DNA from: Anagrus nilaparvatae
Taxonomy: Eukaryota > Arthropoda > Insecta > Hymenoptera > Mymaridae
NCBI GenBank assembly: GCA_022575985.1
Contig: JAKSXM010000040.1
Coordinates: forward strand, 17,254,001-17,318,000
DNA length: 64,000 nucleotides
Reading direction: 5' to 3'
Positions 1 through 12,300 of this stretch are shown in pieces. The notes beneath the pieces were generated by a model. The model was not told the DNA's origin. It ran no database searches and worked only from the letters and a program-made list of their open reading frames with translations. The position numbers and the translations under genes were made by a program. Each line of letters starts with the position of its first letter. The first letter of the stretch is position 1.

Positions 1-478
1 TATATTGTCGAATACTCTCCAACATTGCAACATTTCGAAGTTCTTGTAAAAAGTTTTTCAATTGCGTCCCTTTTAAACTGTAAGGTGTGTTGACAAACCT
101 TAACGTTTCAAGTAATGGTTGCAAAAGATTTCCTACAGCATCTAAATGTTCAGGACAAGTCTTAGTATTTTCAGATACGTATATATCTCTCTTTAAATAA
201 ATGTTTACTCGGCAACCAACTCTAAGTCTTTGTAAATTATTATTGTTGTTGCAGTCATGTATAAAACAAGTGTGGGAAGAAGTTTGCGTTAGAACGTTTA
301 AGCGCAAACAATCTGGATCTTGCTCTAATCTTTCAATTTCATTTACGATAGAAATATTACAAGTATTACAGACCCTTGTTCTATCATTTATATCAAAGGG
401 CTCTCTATTATTTGCCTCACGCCGAGCAACAGCTATTTCGCGTTTTAGAGCGTCATCTTCGCGATCTATTCGCGCCAT
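1..478 (-). CDS. N-terminal part of an ISL2EU/Harbinger-like DDE transposase (runs off left edge)
   Basis: The minus strand is open from upstream of an ATG at 478 through to the window edge. The predicted protein has a Cys pair (CNTC), then the blocks IERLEQDPDCLRLNVL and TSSHTCFIHDC, and later CRVNIYLKR and CPEHLD. From memory, this Cys/His arrangement is the zinc-binding region that precedes the DDE_Tnp_4 nuclease in ISL2EU-type transposases of insects. The catalytic domain would lie to the left of the window and is not seen. The frame stays open upstream of the ATG towards about 540, so the true start or an upstream exon could lie nearer the satellite. The plus-strand ORF over the same bases is a shadow. 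The family call is by recall, not by search. Confidence 0.55.
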   Translation of the reverse strand, partial: MARIDREDDALKREIAVARREANNREPFDINDRTRVCNTCNISIVNEIERLEQDPDCLRLNVLTQTSSHTCFIHDCNNNNNLQRLRVGCRVNIYLKRDIYVSENTKTCPEHLDAVGNLLQPLLETLRFVNTPYSLKGTQLKNFLQELRNVAMLESIRQY

Positions 479-549
479 AACGCGTGGTATTAGGGCGGCT
501 TGTCCGAGCCCTGTTTGCCATTTTAATAAATTGTTGAAAAAAGTTTTAT

Positions 550-1990
550 TAATGTTTAAAATTATAAGAAACTTGTAAAAATAAACTATTAAAGTTTAAA
601 ATTATAAGAATCTTGTAAAAATAAACTATTAAAGTTATAAGAATCTTGTGAAAATAAACTATTAAAGTTTAAAATTATAAGAATCTCGTAAAAATAAACT
701 ATTAAAGTTTATAATTATAAGAATCTCGTAAAAATAAACTATTAAATTTTAAAATAATAAGAATCTTGTAAAAATAAACTATTAAAGTTTATAATTATAA
801 GAATCTTGTGAAAATAAACTATTAAAGTTTAAAATTATAAGAATCTTGTAAAAATAAACTATTAAAGTTTATAATTATAAGAATCTTGTAAAAATAAACT
901 ATTAAAGTTTAAAATTATAAGAATCTTGTAAAAATAAACTATTAAAGTTTATAATTATAAGAATCTTGTAAAAATAAACTTTTAAAGTTTATAATTATAA
1001 GAATCTTGTGAAAATAAACTATTAAAGTTTAAAACTATAAGAATCTTGTGAAAATAAACTATTAAAGTTTAAAATTATAAGAATCTTGTGAAAATAAACT
1101 ATCATAGTTTAAAATTATAAGAATCTAGTAAAAATATACTATCAAAGTTTAAAATTATAAGAATCTCGTAAAAATAAACTATTTAAGTTTAAAATTATAA
1201 GAATCTTGTAAAAATAAACTATTCAAATTTAAAATTATAAGAATCTTGTAAAAATAAACTATTCAAGTTTAAAATTATAAGAATCTCGTAAAAATAAACT
1301 ATTAAAGTTTATAATTATAAGAATCTCGTAAAAATAAACTATTAAATTTTAAAATAATAAGAATCTTGTAAAAATAAACTATTAAAGTTTATAATTATAA
1401 GAATCTTGTGAAAATAAACTATTAAAGTTTAAAATTATAAGAATCTTGTAAAAATAAACTATTAAAGTTTATAATTATAAGAATCTTGTAAAAATAAACT
1501 ATTAAAGTTTAAAATTATAAGAATCTTGTAAAAATAAACTATTAAAGTTTATAATTATAAGAATCTTGTAAAAATAAACTTTTAAAGTTTATAATTATAA
1601 GAATCTTGTGAAAATAAACTATTAAAGTTTAAAACTATAAGAATCTTGTGAAAATAAACTATTAAAGTTTAAAATTATAAGAATCTTGTGAAAATAAACT
1701 ATCATAGTTTAAAATTATAAGAATCTAGTAAAAATATACTATCAAAGTTTAAAATTATAAGAATCTCGTAAAAATAAACTATTTAAGTTTAAAATTATAA
1801 GAATCTTGTAAAAATAAACTATTCAAATTTAAAATTATAAGAATCTTGTAAAAATAAACTATTCAAGTTTAAAATTATAAGAATCACGTAAAAATAAACT
1901 ATTAAAGTTTATAATTATAAGAATCTTGTGAAAATAAACTATTAAAGTTTAAAATTATTAGAATATCGTAAAAATAAACTATTAAAGTTT
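550..1990. repeat. 40-bp AT-rich tandem satellite with 600-bp higher-order periodicity
   Basis: About 36 copies of a 40-bp unit, typified by attaaagtttaaaattataa followed by gaatcttgtaaaaataaact. Small variants (ataattataa, gaatctcgta, atcatagttt) recur in the same order every 15 units. Positions 721-1260 and 1321-1860 read identically over 540 bases, so the present array grew by duplication of a 600-bp block. There is no unique sequence between units, and the unit length is not a multiple of three. Confidence 0.95.
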
Positions 1991-2929
1991 TAATGTAAGT
2001 AATATAATGCTTGTTCTTAAAAGCGAAATAGATCTTTTTAAAACAAGTGGAGAAAAACCAAGATAGTACACGAGGGGAAGACAGGAAACAGTTTTCATGC
2101 CATCTTCGAGTTTGCTATCTTGAACTTTTTCTACATGTGTTTAAAAATGATTTTTTTTACATTGTATGATAGAAAAGATCACTTTTTGAAAGATGACCCA
2201 AAGGTACTTTATATACAGTGATAACTAATAATTAAAAATACTATTGTTTTTTTTTTTATATCATTCAATACTAAGTGTCATCTTCCATTTTCAGTTATTA
2301 TATTTGATATTATCCAAATGCCTATTATAATTATTTTTTATAAAAGATTTTTACATATGAAACAGTGGGGGCATTTTACTATTATCGTGAGATAACACAT
2401 TGCTTCTCCTCTCTCTATCTTCACTAATTAATAGTGGCCAAAGAATTTTATCTCTCTCATACTTATAAATACGAGAAAGATAAGCATTTTTTTCCACATT
2501 ATTTCGATTTCCCCACCGTGACCATGTGCAAAGAGTTCTTTTCTTCACAAAATCATGCTTCATAAGTGCTCTTTTCTATATAAAATTTTAAAAATATTAT
2601 TTTCTTAACAGCAGCCAGAATACAAGTATTTTTTGGCCTCTGTATGGCCAGAAGATTCGCATTTCTTTGCTGCTGACTACAAATAATTATATAATACCCA
2701 AGGAAAAAAAAAAATATTCCAAACATAAATGCAATCTGAGCCATTCTAATAAACTACAAAACTTTGACAGCTAAATGATAACTAAGCGCTATGAAATAAA
2801 TAAACAAAACTCTCTACTAGTAAGGATAGGAGCAATACAGGTAACTTGGGCACGAATTTTTTTTTAAATTATAAAGTAAATAACCAAAAAAACATAGAGG
2901 AATAAAAATATATTAGGGTACTTACTTTG
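1991..2929. other. AT-rich spacer, no gene seen
   Basis: There are only short ORFs without recognisable motifs, homopolymer runs near 2243 and 3030, and no convincing splice-linked frame. I see nothing I can name here. Confidence 0.5.
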
Positions 2930-3860
2930 TTATTTTACGACAGCTAGTTAACAGTTATAAACTGTCAATTTTTATCTAAATTCGACTTATTAACTAAATT
3001 TGGCAACCTCGAAAACATAAAGTTATAAGATAAAAGTAAGATTTTTTTTTTTTTATCGATTTTTGACAGCTATTTGCCAGCTGCAAACTGTCAATTTTAA
3101 AAATATAACATTATATTTGAATTCAGCTACCTCCAAAAAGTAAAGTAATAAGATAAAAGTATGATTTTTGTTCTTTATCGATTTTTGACAGCTGTGAAAT
3201 GTCAATTTTAAAAGAAAACTTTACATTTGAATTCAGTAACCTCCAAAAAATAGAGTAATAAGATAAAAGTTAAGATTTATTAGTTTCTTATAGACTTTTG
3301 AAAACTATTTGACAGTATTAAACTGCCAATTTTTAAAATCCGACATCGGGTTTGAATTAAGCGACCTCGAAAACATAAAGCAATAAGATAAAAGTAAGAT
3401 TTTAAAGATTTTATCTAATTTCGACAGCTATTTGACAGCTGTCAACTGTCAATTTTGAAAGTCCGACATCGGATTTGAATTGAGCGACCTCAAAAACATA
3501 ATGTATGAAGATAAAAGTAAGATATTTAGAATTTTATCGATTTGTGACAGTTATTTGACAGCTGTCAACTGTCAATTTTAAAAATTTGACATCGGATTTG
3601 AATTCAGCGACCTTGAAAACATAAACCTAGTCATTAAAAATAACAATATAAGCCATTTAAAGCTCTCTAAAAACTTTGCGAATAAGTTAATCTGTGATAG
3701 AGCTTTAAAACTGAAAAGCTTCGTAGCGGCCAAAGAATTGAATTCTGAGCTTTGTGCCCATTACGAGTTTTGCTTAGAAAACCGGTATCTAGAACATATC
3801 AAAAATCCAGACATTTTGACCGAAACCCAATTTCCATAAGATTATTGCGGGGTTCTTTCT
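2930..3860. repeat. TGACAGCT minisatellite and flanking MITE end
   Basis: Roughly six diverged copies of a unit of about 120 bp recur from 2935 to 3630. Each has TTGACAGCTATTTGACAG, CTGTCAATTTT, a GACATCGGATTTGAATTCAG block and GACCTCGAAAACATAAAG. The right flank (3660-3860) carries AAGCTTCGTAGCGGCCAAAG and ends in GCGGGGTTCTTTCTTT, matching the right ends of the related copies at 10512-11369 and 49620-51110. It is best read as a 5'-incomplete copy of that MITE family. Confidence 0.7.
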
Positions 3861-5845
3861 TTCTTTTTGAAATTGGATTGCAAAGACACTTATCTTTCCT
3901 AGGATATCCAACTTCACTATTCAAAATTAGATGTTCACTTATTCAATTCAAAAATACAAAATTAATGAAAACTGTCGCGACGATAATTATATTAAAAATT
4001 ATATAAGAAAACACGTGGAAACAGAATCTAAAATTCTTTTGTCTCTCGTTTATGTTCTCCAATATTCACGACATTTCACTGAATCTAATTATGCTATCAA
4101 TATTTTCTCGGTCACAAATGAACATAAATCTATAGCAGAATTCTTGATCGCGACGTACATTTTCAAAACTTTATCATAACTATAAATTTATTGTACATAT
4201 AAGAATTTAACTATAATGGCCGGCGACGCGTAATTATATTATCAATATAAAAACGTGACCTATATTTAGAAGGGTCAGTCTCCGAATATTGTCCTCGCTG
4301 GTCACTTAATCCCGCGTTGTCGATAGGCTTCTCTCCCTTCTCCTTTTCTTATCTAGTTCTTCGCGGCTTTTACTAAATATCCATGTGTACGTGTGTCGCT
4401 AATGTCACCTATATTTTTAATTGAACTATTACTTAATTTACAAAAATCTCGCAGCTTTTTTCTAAAATTTAAACATTTTATTAAATTTAATATAAACGTA
4501 TTTTAGCGTTTGTAACCACGTTACAAATATTAAAACAAGATATTAAAGAAAATAGTTTTAATTTTCTTTTAAAAATAATTAATAAAAAAGGTAAATAGTT
4601 AAGAAAAAATTTTTCAAAAAATTAATTATAATATTCAAGAATTCGAGAAAAACGATACTTCTAGTTGTTATTACTTTCATGGAAAAAATGAGGTATTACA
4701 TCTAAATTAAAAAAAACAAAATGTACAACAAAATTTTTTGGTGGAAAAATTAAAAAAAAATAATTAAGCTAAAAATAATAATAACAAATATTTCAGACAA
4801 AATAAGACTACAACATTTAGATTAATTCTGTTGCTTTTGTGTAGTTCATTAGAACCTGCAAAGAAATAATTCAATAAGTCAATAGGTTCTAATAAATAAA
4901 TAGAACTTCACAAAGGCAACATAGTTAATTTAATTAATGACGTTTGTATATTTTAGTTTTAATAAGTAAATAGAACTAGGGAAAAGATACTTTAACACTC
5001 CAGTATTACAGGATCCCAGTTTGATACAGAAACTTTTAAATTAAAAGTAACATCTTATTTCAATTATCAATAATAACTAAAATAAATAAAATCTTCGGAT
5101 AGCTCATACAAGTCTCTATAATCAAAATTAATAATTCTGAACCAGATACAGGCAAAAATTATTTCTCTGCTGATTCTAATGGATAAATAGAACTTCATAA
5201 AAGCAACACAACTAATATAAATAATGCAGTTCTTGTTTTGTTTCTGGAACAACTGCTCTCATAATAATAGATATTATTATCAATAAACGAAATAAGATGT
5301 TACTTTTAGCTTAATTATTGTATAAAATTGGAAAACTAAATAGTACGAATCATAAAGTTTGTATTTTATATTCAAGTTTTACTTAATTATCAAAAAATTC
5401 ATTACTAGAGTAGTCTTTGTTCTTACGATGAATGTTCTGGAGTTCAAAAGGAATTAGCTATTACACTATATGAGTCTTGTCGTCTTTAGATACTGATTAC
5501 ATGTTTTCTACAATTAATGAGTTTTTAAACTGCAGAGAATTCATTGGAAGAATAAACACTGCTTCAGCCATGGATTTCATGATACTTAAGTAATACATGA
5601 GACTGTAAATGTAAGGCCAAACTGAATTATATTTTTTAATCCCTTAGTTAAAAGCTTATAACCTAAAAGAAAAAAATTGTTCATTTATTTATTTATTTTT
5701 TATATATAATAAATAAAATAATATTTATATGTATGTATGTATGTAATAATTAGAGTAAAATAGCCAAAAAAAGTCCTGAGATTTCAATATTTAAAGTCAG
5801 GTTCCTCTGAAAGGTTATTCTGAATGAAAAATAACACCACTATAA
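3861..5845. other. AT-rich intergenic DNA with dispersed repeat fragments
   Basis: I see no gene. At 4630-4720 there is a copy of a motif (AAACGATACTTCTAG, then CATGGA and AATGAGGTATTACATC) that recurs near 6560-6640 and 14165-14260. Around 4830-4925 the segments GTTGCTTTTGTGTAGTTC and GAACTTCACAAAGGCAAC form an imperfect inverted pair, with a third similar segment near 5185. Confidence 0.5.
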
Positions 5846-5852
5846 AACTTAA

Positions 5853-5878
5853 GAGGTGCGGAATTTTGTCCCCACTGA
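5853..5878 (+). repeat. Left terminal inverted repeat of the giant MULE
   Basis: 26 bp beginning GAGGTGCGG and ending CCCCACTGA. It pairs perfectly with 24622-24647. Confidence 0.85.
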
Positions 5879-6116
5879 CGAAATCTGACAACGCCACGAA
5901 ATACTTACTGATTTAAAGCGCCGCATGGTGCTAATATTAATAACTTATATATATTTGCAGCAAAATATTTGAAATTTAAAAATATATTTAATGTGTATGC
6001 GCTAAATACGTTAATAAATGCTTTTAAATAAATAAATTATTTAAATGATAGATAAAAAATGTTTTTGTAGTATCCATAAAAAAAGAAATTAGAAAAAAAC
6101 ATTTAAAAATTTTATC

Positions 6117-6122
6117 TTTATT
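6117..6122 (-). terminator. Polyadenylation signal of the MULE gene
   Basis: AATAAA on the minus strand, 112 bp past the TAA stop of the last exon. Confidence 0.6.
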
Positions 6123-6233
6123 ACATAAAGAAATATATTTACAAGCTCCGCTTGTTACATTTATTAAATACTTAAAACAATAATAATATTTTTTAAAATC
6201 TACTTTTACTTTTTAAATATATGCAAACTAAGC

Positions 6234-6346
6234 TTAGAGAAACATGTTTTGAAACTGAACTTGGGAAAAGATATCTAATTGTTCGATGAATTCCTGTATT
6301 GTCGCAGGTTCTTCATGATTTTGTTGAATGTTTGCATGGGGCAATT
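6234..6346 (-). CDS. MULE gene exon 7: last exon
   Basis: Too short for a simple ORF scan. The acceptor is TTTCCAG|AA, and the codon GAA is completed across the intron. It reads LPHANIQQNHEEPATIQ and ends QFQNMFL before TAA at 6234-6236. The frame agreement and the downstream AATAAA at 6117-6122 support it. Confidence 0.75.
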
Positions 6347-9300
6347 CTGGAAAAAAAATTATTTTTAATTATAAGTCGTAACTTTTATTTATCTTATATT
6401 ATTAATATTTCTATTTGAAAGGATTATTTTGAAATATAATGGAATAAAATTGTATATAATGTTATAAACGTCGAATGCATGTTACGAAAAAATTAATGGA
6501 GTTTTTTTATTTAGTAGTGTAAAAAATTTTGAGAAAAAAATTTTCTGAAAATTAAGTATCAAATTTTAGATATCCAGTAAAAACGATAATTCTAGATATT
6601 AGTACTTTTATAGAAATAAATGAGGTCTTACATCCAAATTAAAAAAAAAAAATTAGACTTTCAATAAAATATTACCCTCTTCAGTTTGTTGCATATTTTC
6701 GTCAAAATCAGCATTCTGCATACTTTCAGCATTAAAAGTAGGCTCATCTTCATTTAAAATACTACAAGTTTCCATTTCGTCATTTGCTATAGCGTTATTT
6801 TGTGTGAGATAATAATGAGAAAAATACGCATCTTCTGTGGTCTCCTCTTCTGATATTTCAGTATCACTGTCTGAGTACTCACTACCTGAATCCGAGTCTA
6901 ATGACTCTGCTTCATCTTCATCCGAATCTACCTCAACATATAGAGACTCGTCTATTATCCAATCCTCATGATATCTAGTATCAGCTGCAGATTCTCGCCT
7001 ATTAATTATTATATCACGGTCAAAATTTGGAACTGGGACATCATCTATTGTTTCCGGTACGTAAGCGTTGCGTTCCATATTTAAATTATATCTTTGGCGG
7101 TTATAATTTTCTGCCAAATTCTGACCAGCTAAAATAAATAAAAGAAATAATTTTACTTGAACCCATTTTCTAGAATTACATTTACATACATATATTTACA
7201 TATGGCTTAAGCCCAACAAATAATGCGATATTTACTCCAGTCAAAAAAAAGGGGGGGAGGGGTTGTACTGATTCTGGCCACTACCAGATTTGGTCTATTG
7301 TAGGTTTTTTGGGTCGCTGAACACAAAAATCGGGGTCTTTTCTATGAAAAATCGGAGCTTGACCCTTGAATTGACCAAAACTTGCCCTAAAAGGGGCATT
7401 TTTGCTACATACACTCTAAGTCTTTGAAATTTGGTATATAGGGATTTTTCGGGTCACTGAAAACAAATATTGAGGTATTTTTAATTCAAAATTAGACCTT
7501 CGTCCTTACATTGGCCTAAACTAGCCCTAAAAAGGGCATTTTTGCTACATTCACTCGAAGCCTTTGAAATTCGGTGTAGGGGGGTTTTTTGGGTCGCTGG
7601 CCACGAATATTCAGGTATTTTTTATGCAAAATTATACCTTCACCCTCAAATTGGCCAAAACTACCCCTAAAAATGGCATTTTCGATGTACTCTCTTTAGA
7701 CCTTTAAAATTTGGTATGAGGGGGTTTTTGGGTAACTGAAAACGAATATTGTGGTATTTTTTATAAAAAACTATACCTTCACCCTTAAATAAGCAAAAAC
7801 TACCCTTGAAAAGGTTTAAACTTATTATTAAAATTAACAGAAAATCACAAGGAAGGGCTTGAATGAATTTAGCAAAAATGCCTCTTTTAGGGCTAGTTTG
7901 GGAAAATTTAAGGATAAAGGTCTAATTTCGCATAAAAAATAACTGAATATTCGACCCAAAAAACCCCCGTATGCCAAATTTTTGAGGGCTAGGGAATGTA
8001 GCAAAAATGCCCTTTTTCAGGGAAGTTTGGGCCAATTTAAGGGTCAAGCCCCAATTTCTCATAGAAAAGACCCCGATTTTCGTGTTCAGTTACCCAAAAA
8101 AACCTATACTAGACCAAATCTGGTGTTGGCCAGAAACTATACAACCAAACCCGTATTTTGACTGGTGTAATTTTATTATTTCTAAACGCGATAACAGTTA
8201 AAAAATAATTAGCCATATCTTTTTTTAATCCTGAGACTTATTACTCCTTACCACAGTAGGTGCAACAAAATCTAAAGTTACACCTATTAATCCAAAAATT
8301 ATACAGTTGAAAAAAATAAAGAGTTTCATATTTTACAAAGTACGATAGCTTCAAACCAAAAATTATGCAGCATGTTAGTTCAGCATTCGTTTCCTGTCTT
8401 TTCGTCTGTATGGAACCTAAATACGATTCTTGAGATATAGTAAGATAAATAAATAATTAAACAATTAAACGCAACAAACAAACAAAGGAACAAACAAACA
8501 TACAAACAAACAAACTTGCCAAAAAACTCCATTCGTATTCATATATGTGTATATACAATGTTGAATGCAACATTTAATTTCAAAACTTACCAAATCAGCT
8601 GTCCTTATACTCAGTTCTATAAATACTGTAAAAAATTTATTCTTCAAAAACTGTCGAAGACAATATTATTCTTGGTGCATGAAGTGACGATTTCAGTGAA
8701 GTATAGAACAAGTATTTGCAAAAAGAAATAGGCATTTTTAACAGGGTTTGCAAATACATTTCTGCCTGCGAAATAGTTTATTAAAAATTAGCATTTCATT
8801 ATTAAAATGACAATCCTTATACCAGCGCAACGAAACAAACGACCGAAAAATTGAACGTGAAAATAATATATAATTTATCGCCTGTAAAGTTTCATCTTAA
8901 AATTTTATTTTTAAAGGTCACAAACTAGCTGGAGCATAATCAGTATATAAATACATATTATCAGATTTGTAGAAATGCACGTATCAAAAATTATTATTTT
9001 ATTTTATATCTGCGACTAAATTGAAATTGAAATGTTAAACAGTTTTCAAAAATTTTTTCATAACTTGGACAATAATTTAAAACTTTGAATGCCAATATAA
9101 TTTTTATCGTTGCAAATAATGTATAACTGCATCTCATTAACAAAATTTATTTTCCTTCCCTCGGTCATTACAAGCCCTTGAGTTCGAAAACCTGCTTTTG
9201 GCGCAAGAAACTTTTCTTCGAATTCGATAATAATTATGTAGTATTTTGTTTTCGATCTTATACTTCAAAATTTATAAACCAATAAACAAATAATATAAAT

Positions 9301-12300
9301 AATAATATCTACTCGAATTTCGAAGTTAACAGCAGTGAGATTTTCAAACAAATTTCATACAAATAAAATTTGGAAATAGAAAACTAGAACGATATGCGAA
9401 TTCACAGTTAAATCAAATGCTAAATACTTGTTATAACAAGTAAATTATTCAAGTTTAAAAAACCAAACAAATTCGCTTGTGGGTTAATTTTTTTTAACGC
9501 TGAAGTTAAAGAATATCCCGGATGCCATAATGTATACTCCATACATACATATTAGAGTGCCTTATTTTTGTTTTCGATATTTTTTGGCTCCTCCCATTTT
9601 GTTTCAAATATTTTGGCCAGAAAAACCCCCAACTCCAAGGATTTTGATTTTCAGTTTTTTTAACTAGTTCCGCCAAGCACTTGAAGTTTCCCATTCAAAT
9701 AACATGACAATTTTGAATTTTGAGCTTCCTAATTTTTAACGAGCTTCAAAATCTTTTTTAACACTACAATTTTTTAAATTCAATGTTTCCATTTAAAATA
9801 CATTGTTTTTTATTTGTAATGTATTTTAAATTCGACAATTGCAATTTTAAAAAATTGTTATATGGCTATAAATCATTTTTTACCTGTTGACTAGTGTTCA
9901 AACAAATTTTGAAGCACGTAAAAAAATTAGAAAGCTCGAAATTCAAAATTCCCATGTTATTTAAATGGGAAACTTCAACTGCTTGGCGGCATCAGTTCAA
10001 AAATCGAAAATCAAAATCCTAAGAGCTACACTCAGCGACTGTTGGTATTGTGGCAGCACCAACAGTCGCTGAGTGTAGGGGTTTTTTATGACCCAAATTT
10101 TTTAAAAAATGGGGGGAGCCAAAAAATATAGAAAAAAAAATAAGACACACTCGTATGAAAGTGCATTTATGTTCGTGGAGTAGCAAGAAAGTCAGCGGTT
10201 TATTAGTACACAATAAAATGAACTAAAATTAAAGAACAAACCTTCTATTGCTTCATCCAAATTAAGATCCTTGTTTTTAAATGTAGCGTAAGCCTCTATT
10301 ACCGATAGTGCAGGCCATATTCCATTCTTATAATTATTTAAACTTCTTTCAATTAGTAGATTCCTTGTAACAGTTAATTTGCTAGGTCGGCTTCTGACAT
10401 CCTTTCCTGCGCGTATAGACTGTATATCAAGAATGGCCAAGCTAATTAGTTTTTGAATTCCACCTGTAAATAAGTAATAACTTTTTATGATATGAAGGAC
10501 CAATTTTATTCGCTAAAAAACCCCGCACAAAAGATTAGGATTTTGCCTTTATGTCGAATTGGCCGAATTTTGGATATGTGGTAGATTTTATCTTTTTGAA
10601 CAAAAGTCCAAATGGGCACAAAGCTCGAAAGCTTCAACTTGGCGGGTACGGAGCTTGAAAGCTCCAAAGCTCCACCATGGAAAGATCGCTTTAAAACCTT
10701 TTTTCTTTTACTTGTAAAGTATACCTATATGTCTTTGTGGCCGGTAATTCCAAATCTGATGTCAAATTGACATTATTGATAGTTGGCAGCTGTCAAATAG
10801 CATATTGACAATAGAATACAAATAATATTTATAAACTACAGTTCTTAGCTTCTGACACTAAAAGCAAGTACCAACTATCTGTTTTGCAATTTTAATTCAG
10901 ATTTGAACTCATCGACTATATTAAGTTTCTTGTATTTCTTCTGTTAATTTGACAGCAAATTGACAACTGCCGATTGTCAACTTTGTCATTTTGACATCAT
11001 ATTTGAACTCAGTGACCTCAAAAACATATGGTGAAATAATTATTAAAAGTTTTTTGTATTCTGTTGTCAATTTTACAGCTAGCTGACAGCTTGCCAACTG
11101 TCAATAATGTCAATTTGACATCAGTTTTGGAATTAGCAACCTCAAAAACATAAAGGTATAATTTAAAAATAAAAGAAAAAAGATTTTGAAGCGATCTTGC
11201 CATGGTGGAGATTTCGAGCTTTCAAGCTTCGTGGCCACCAAAGTTGAAACTTTCGAGCTTTGTTCCCATTGAGACTTTTGTTCACAATGATGAAATCTGT
11301 AACATATCCAAAATTCGACAAATTCGACCAAAAGGCAAAATCCTATACTTTTGTGCGGGTTCCTTTAGCTTTGCATGTTATTACTGACGTAGAAATACTG
11401 GTAATACAGGGCGTATTCCAAAAATGCCTGGTAGCCTAGAGTGGTAGGACTCTAGTTTATTGTTTGTCCTATCCAACTCGCCGAATACCGAAAAGTCTTC
11501 GGGTCCAATTTTATCCATCCACTGGTGCATATAGTATTCGTCCGTAAAATCAAGACATGCATAATCGCTCTCGACAAATAAATTTGCATCATATTCATCA
11601 TTACCTTGAAACTCAAGGCATGCATCTAAGTACACTTCGCCTAACACTTGCGGTATTATATGCGGAGGTAGTAACGCCAATCCTTGAATTTTTCTGACAA
11701 ACTTCTTTTTTCGAAGGTCTTGATTTCTCTTACTTTTAGTTATTAGTCTGAACTTAAAGGCATGTTTGTTGACATTCTGAAATTAAATGAAATACATGTA
11801 ACTCGATATGAAAATTCAATTGTATATGAGTATTTTGATACAAGTTTAGGATATTAAATGACACCGGTGATAAAGTTATAGAAAATATTAAATAATAAAT
11901 TTTTTGCACCTTTGGCACTTTTCTAACCGCAAATTTCAATAAAACAAACGACTTTCAAGCAATCAATTAAAGCCTCTGAAAATATGCAATTTTTAATTGC
12001 TTTAGTTATAAATACTACTTGCACAGTGAAAAAAAGAACGGATTGTGGCTAGCGGATTTTTTTTTTTTTTTTGCAAACAATTGCAAATACCTGAAACGTA
12101 AAGAAAATTTAAAAAAGAAACATCGTTTCTTTTCTTTTTCCAAATTTCTTTCAAATTGCATCATACCGATATACGCATAGCCCAATTAACCGGGAAAAAT
12201 TTGTTATTTAATTTTTTTTGCGTTTCAAATCATTTGCAATTGCTTGACGAGATAAAACATTCACCTTGCCACAAGGGAATTTTTTTTTTATATGTATACC

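Noticed and set aside
201..578. 125-codon plus-strand ORF
   Set aside because: It is the shadow of the minus-strand transposase frame, which shows conserved Cys/His phrases.
550..1990. CRISPR-like array
   Set aside because: The 40-bp units are contiguous with no unique spacers, and the DNA is eukaryotic. It is a satellite.
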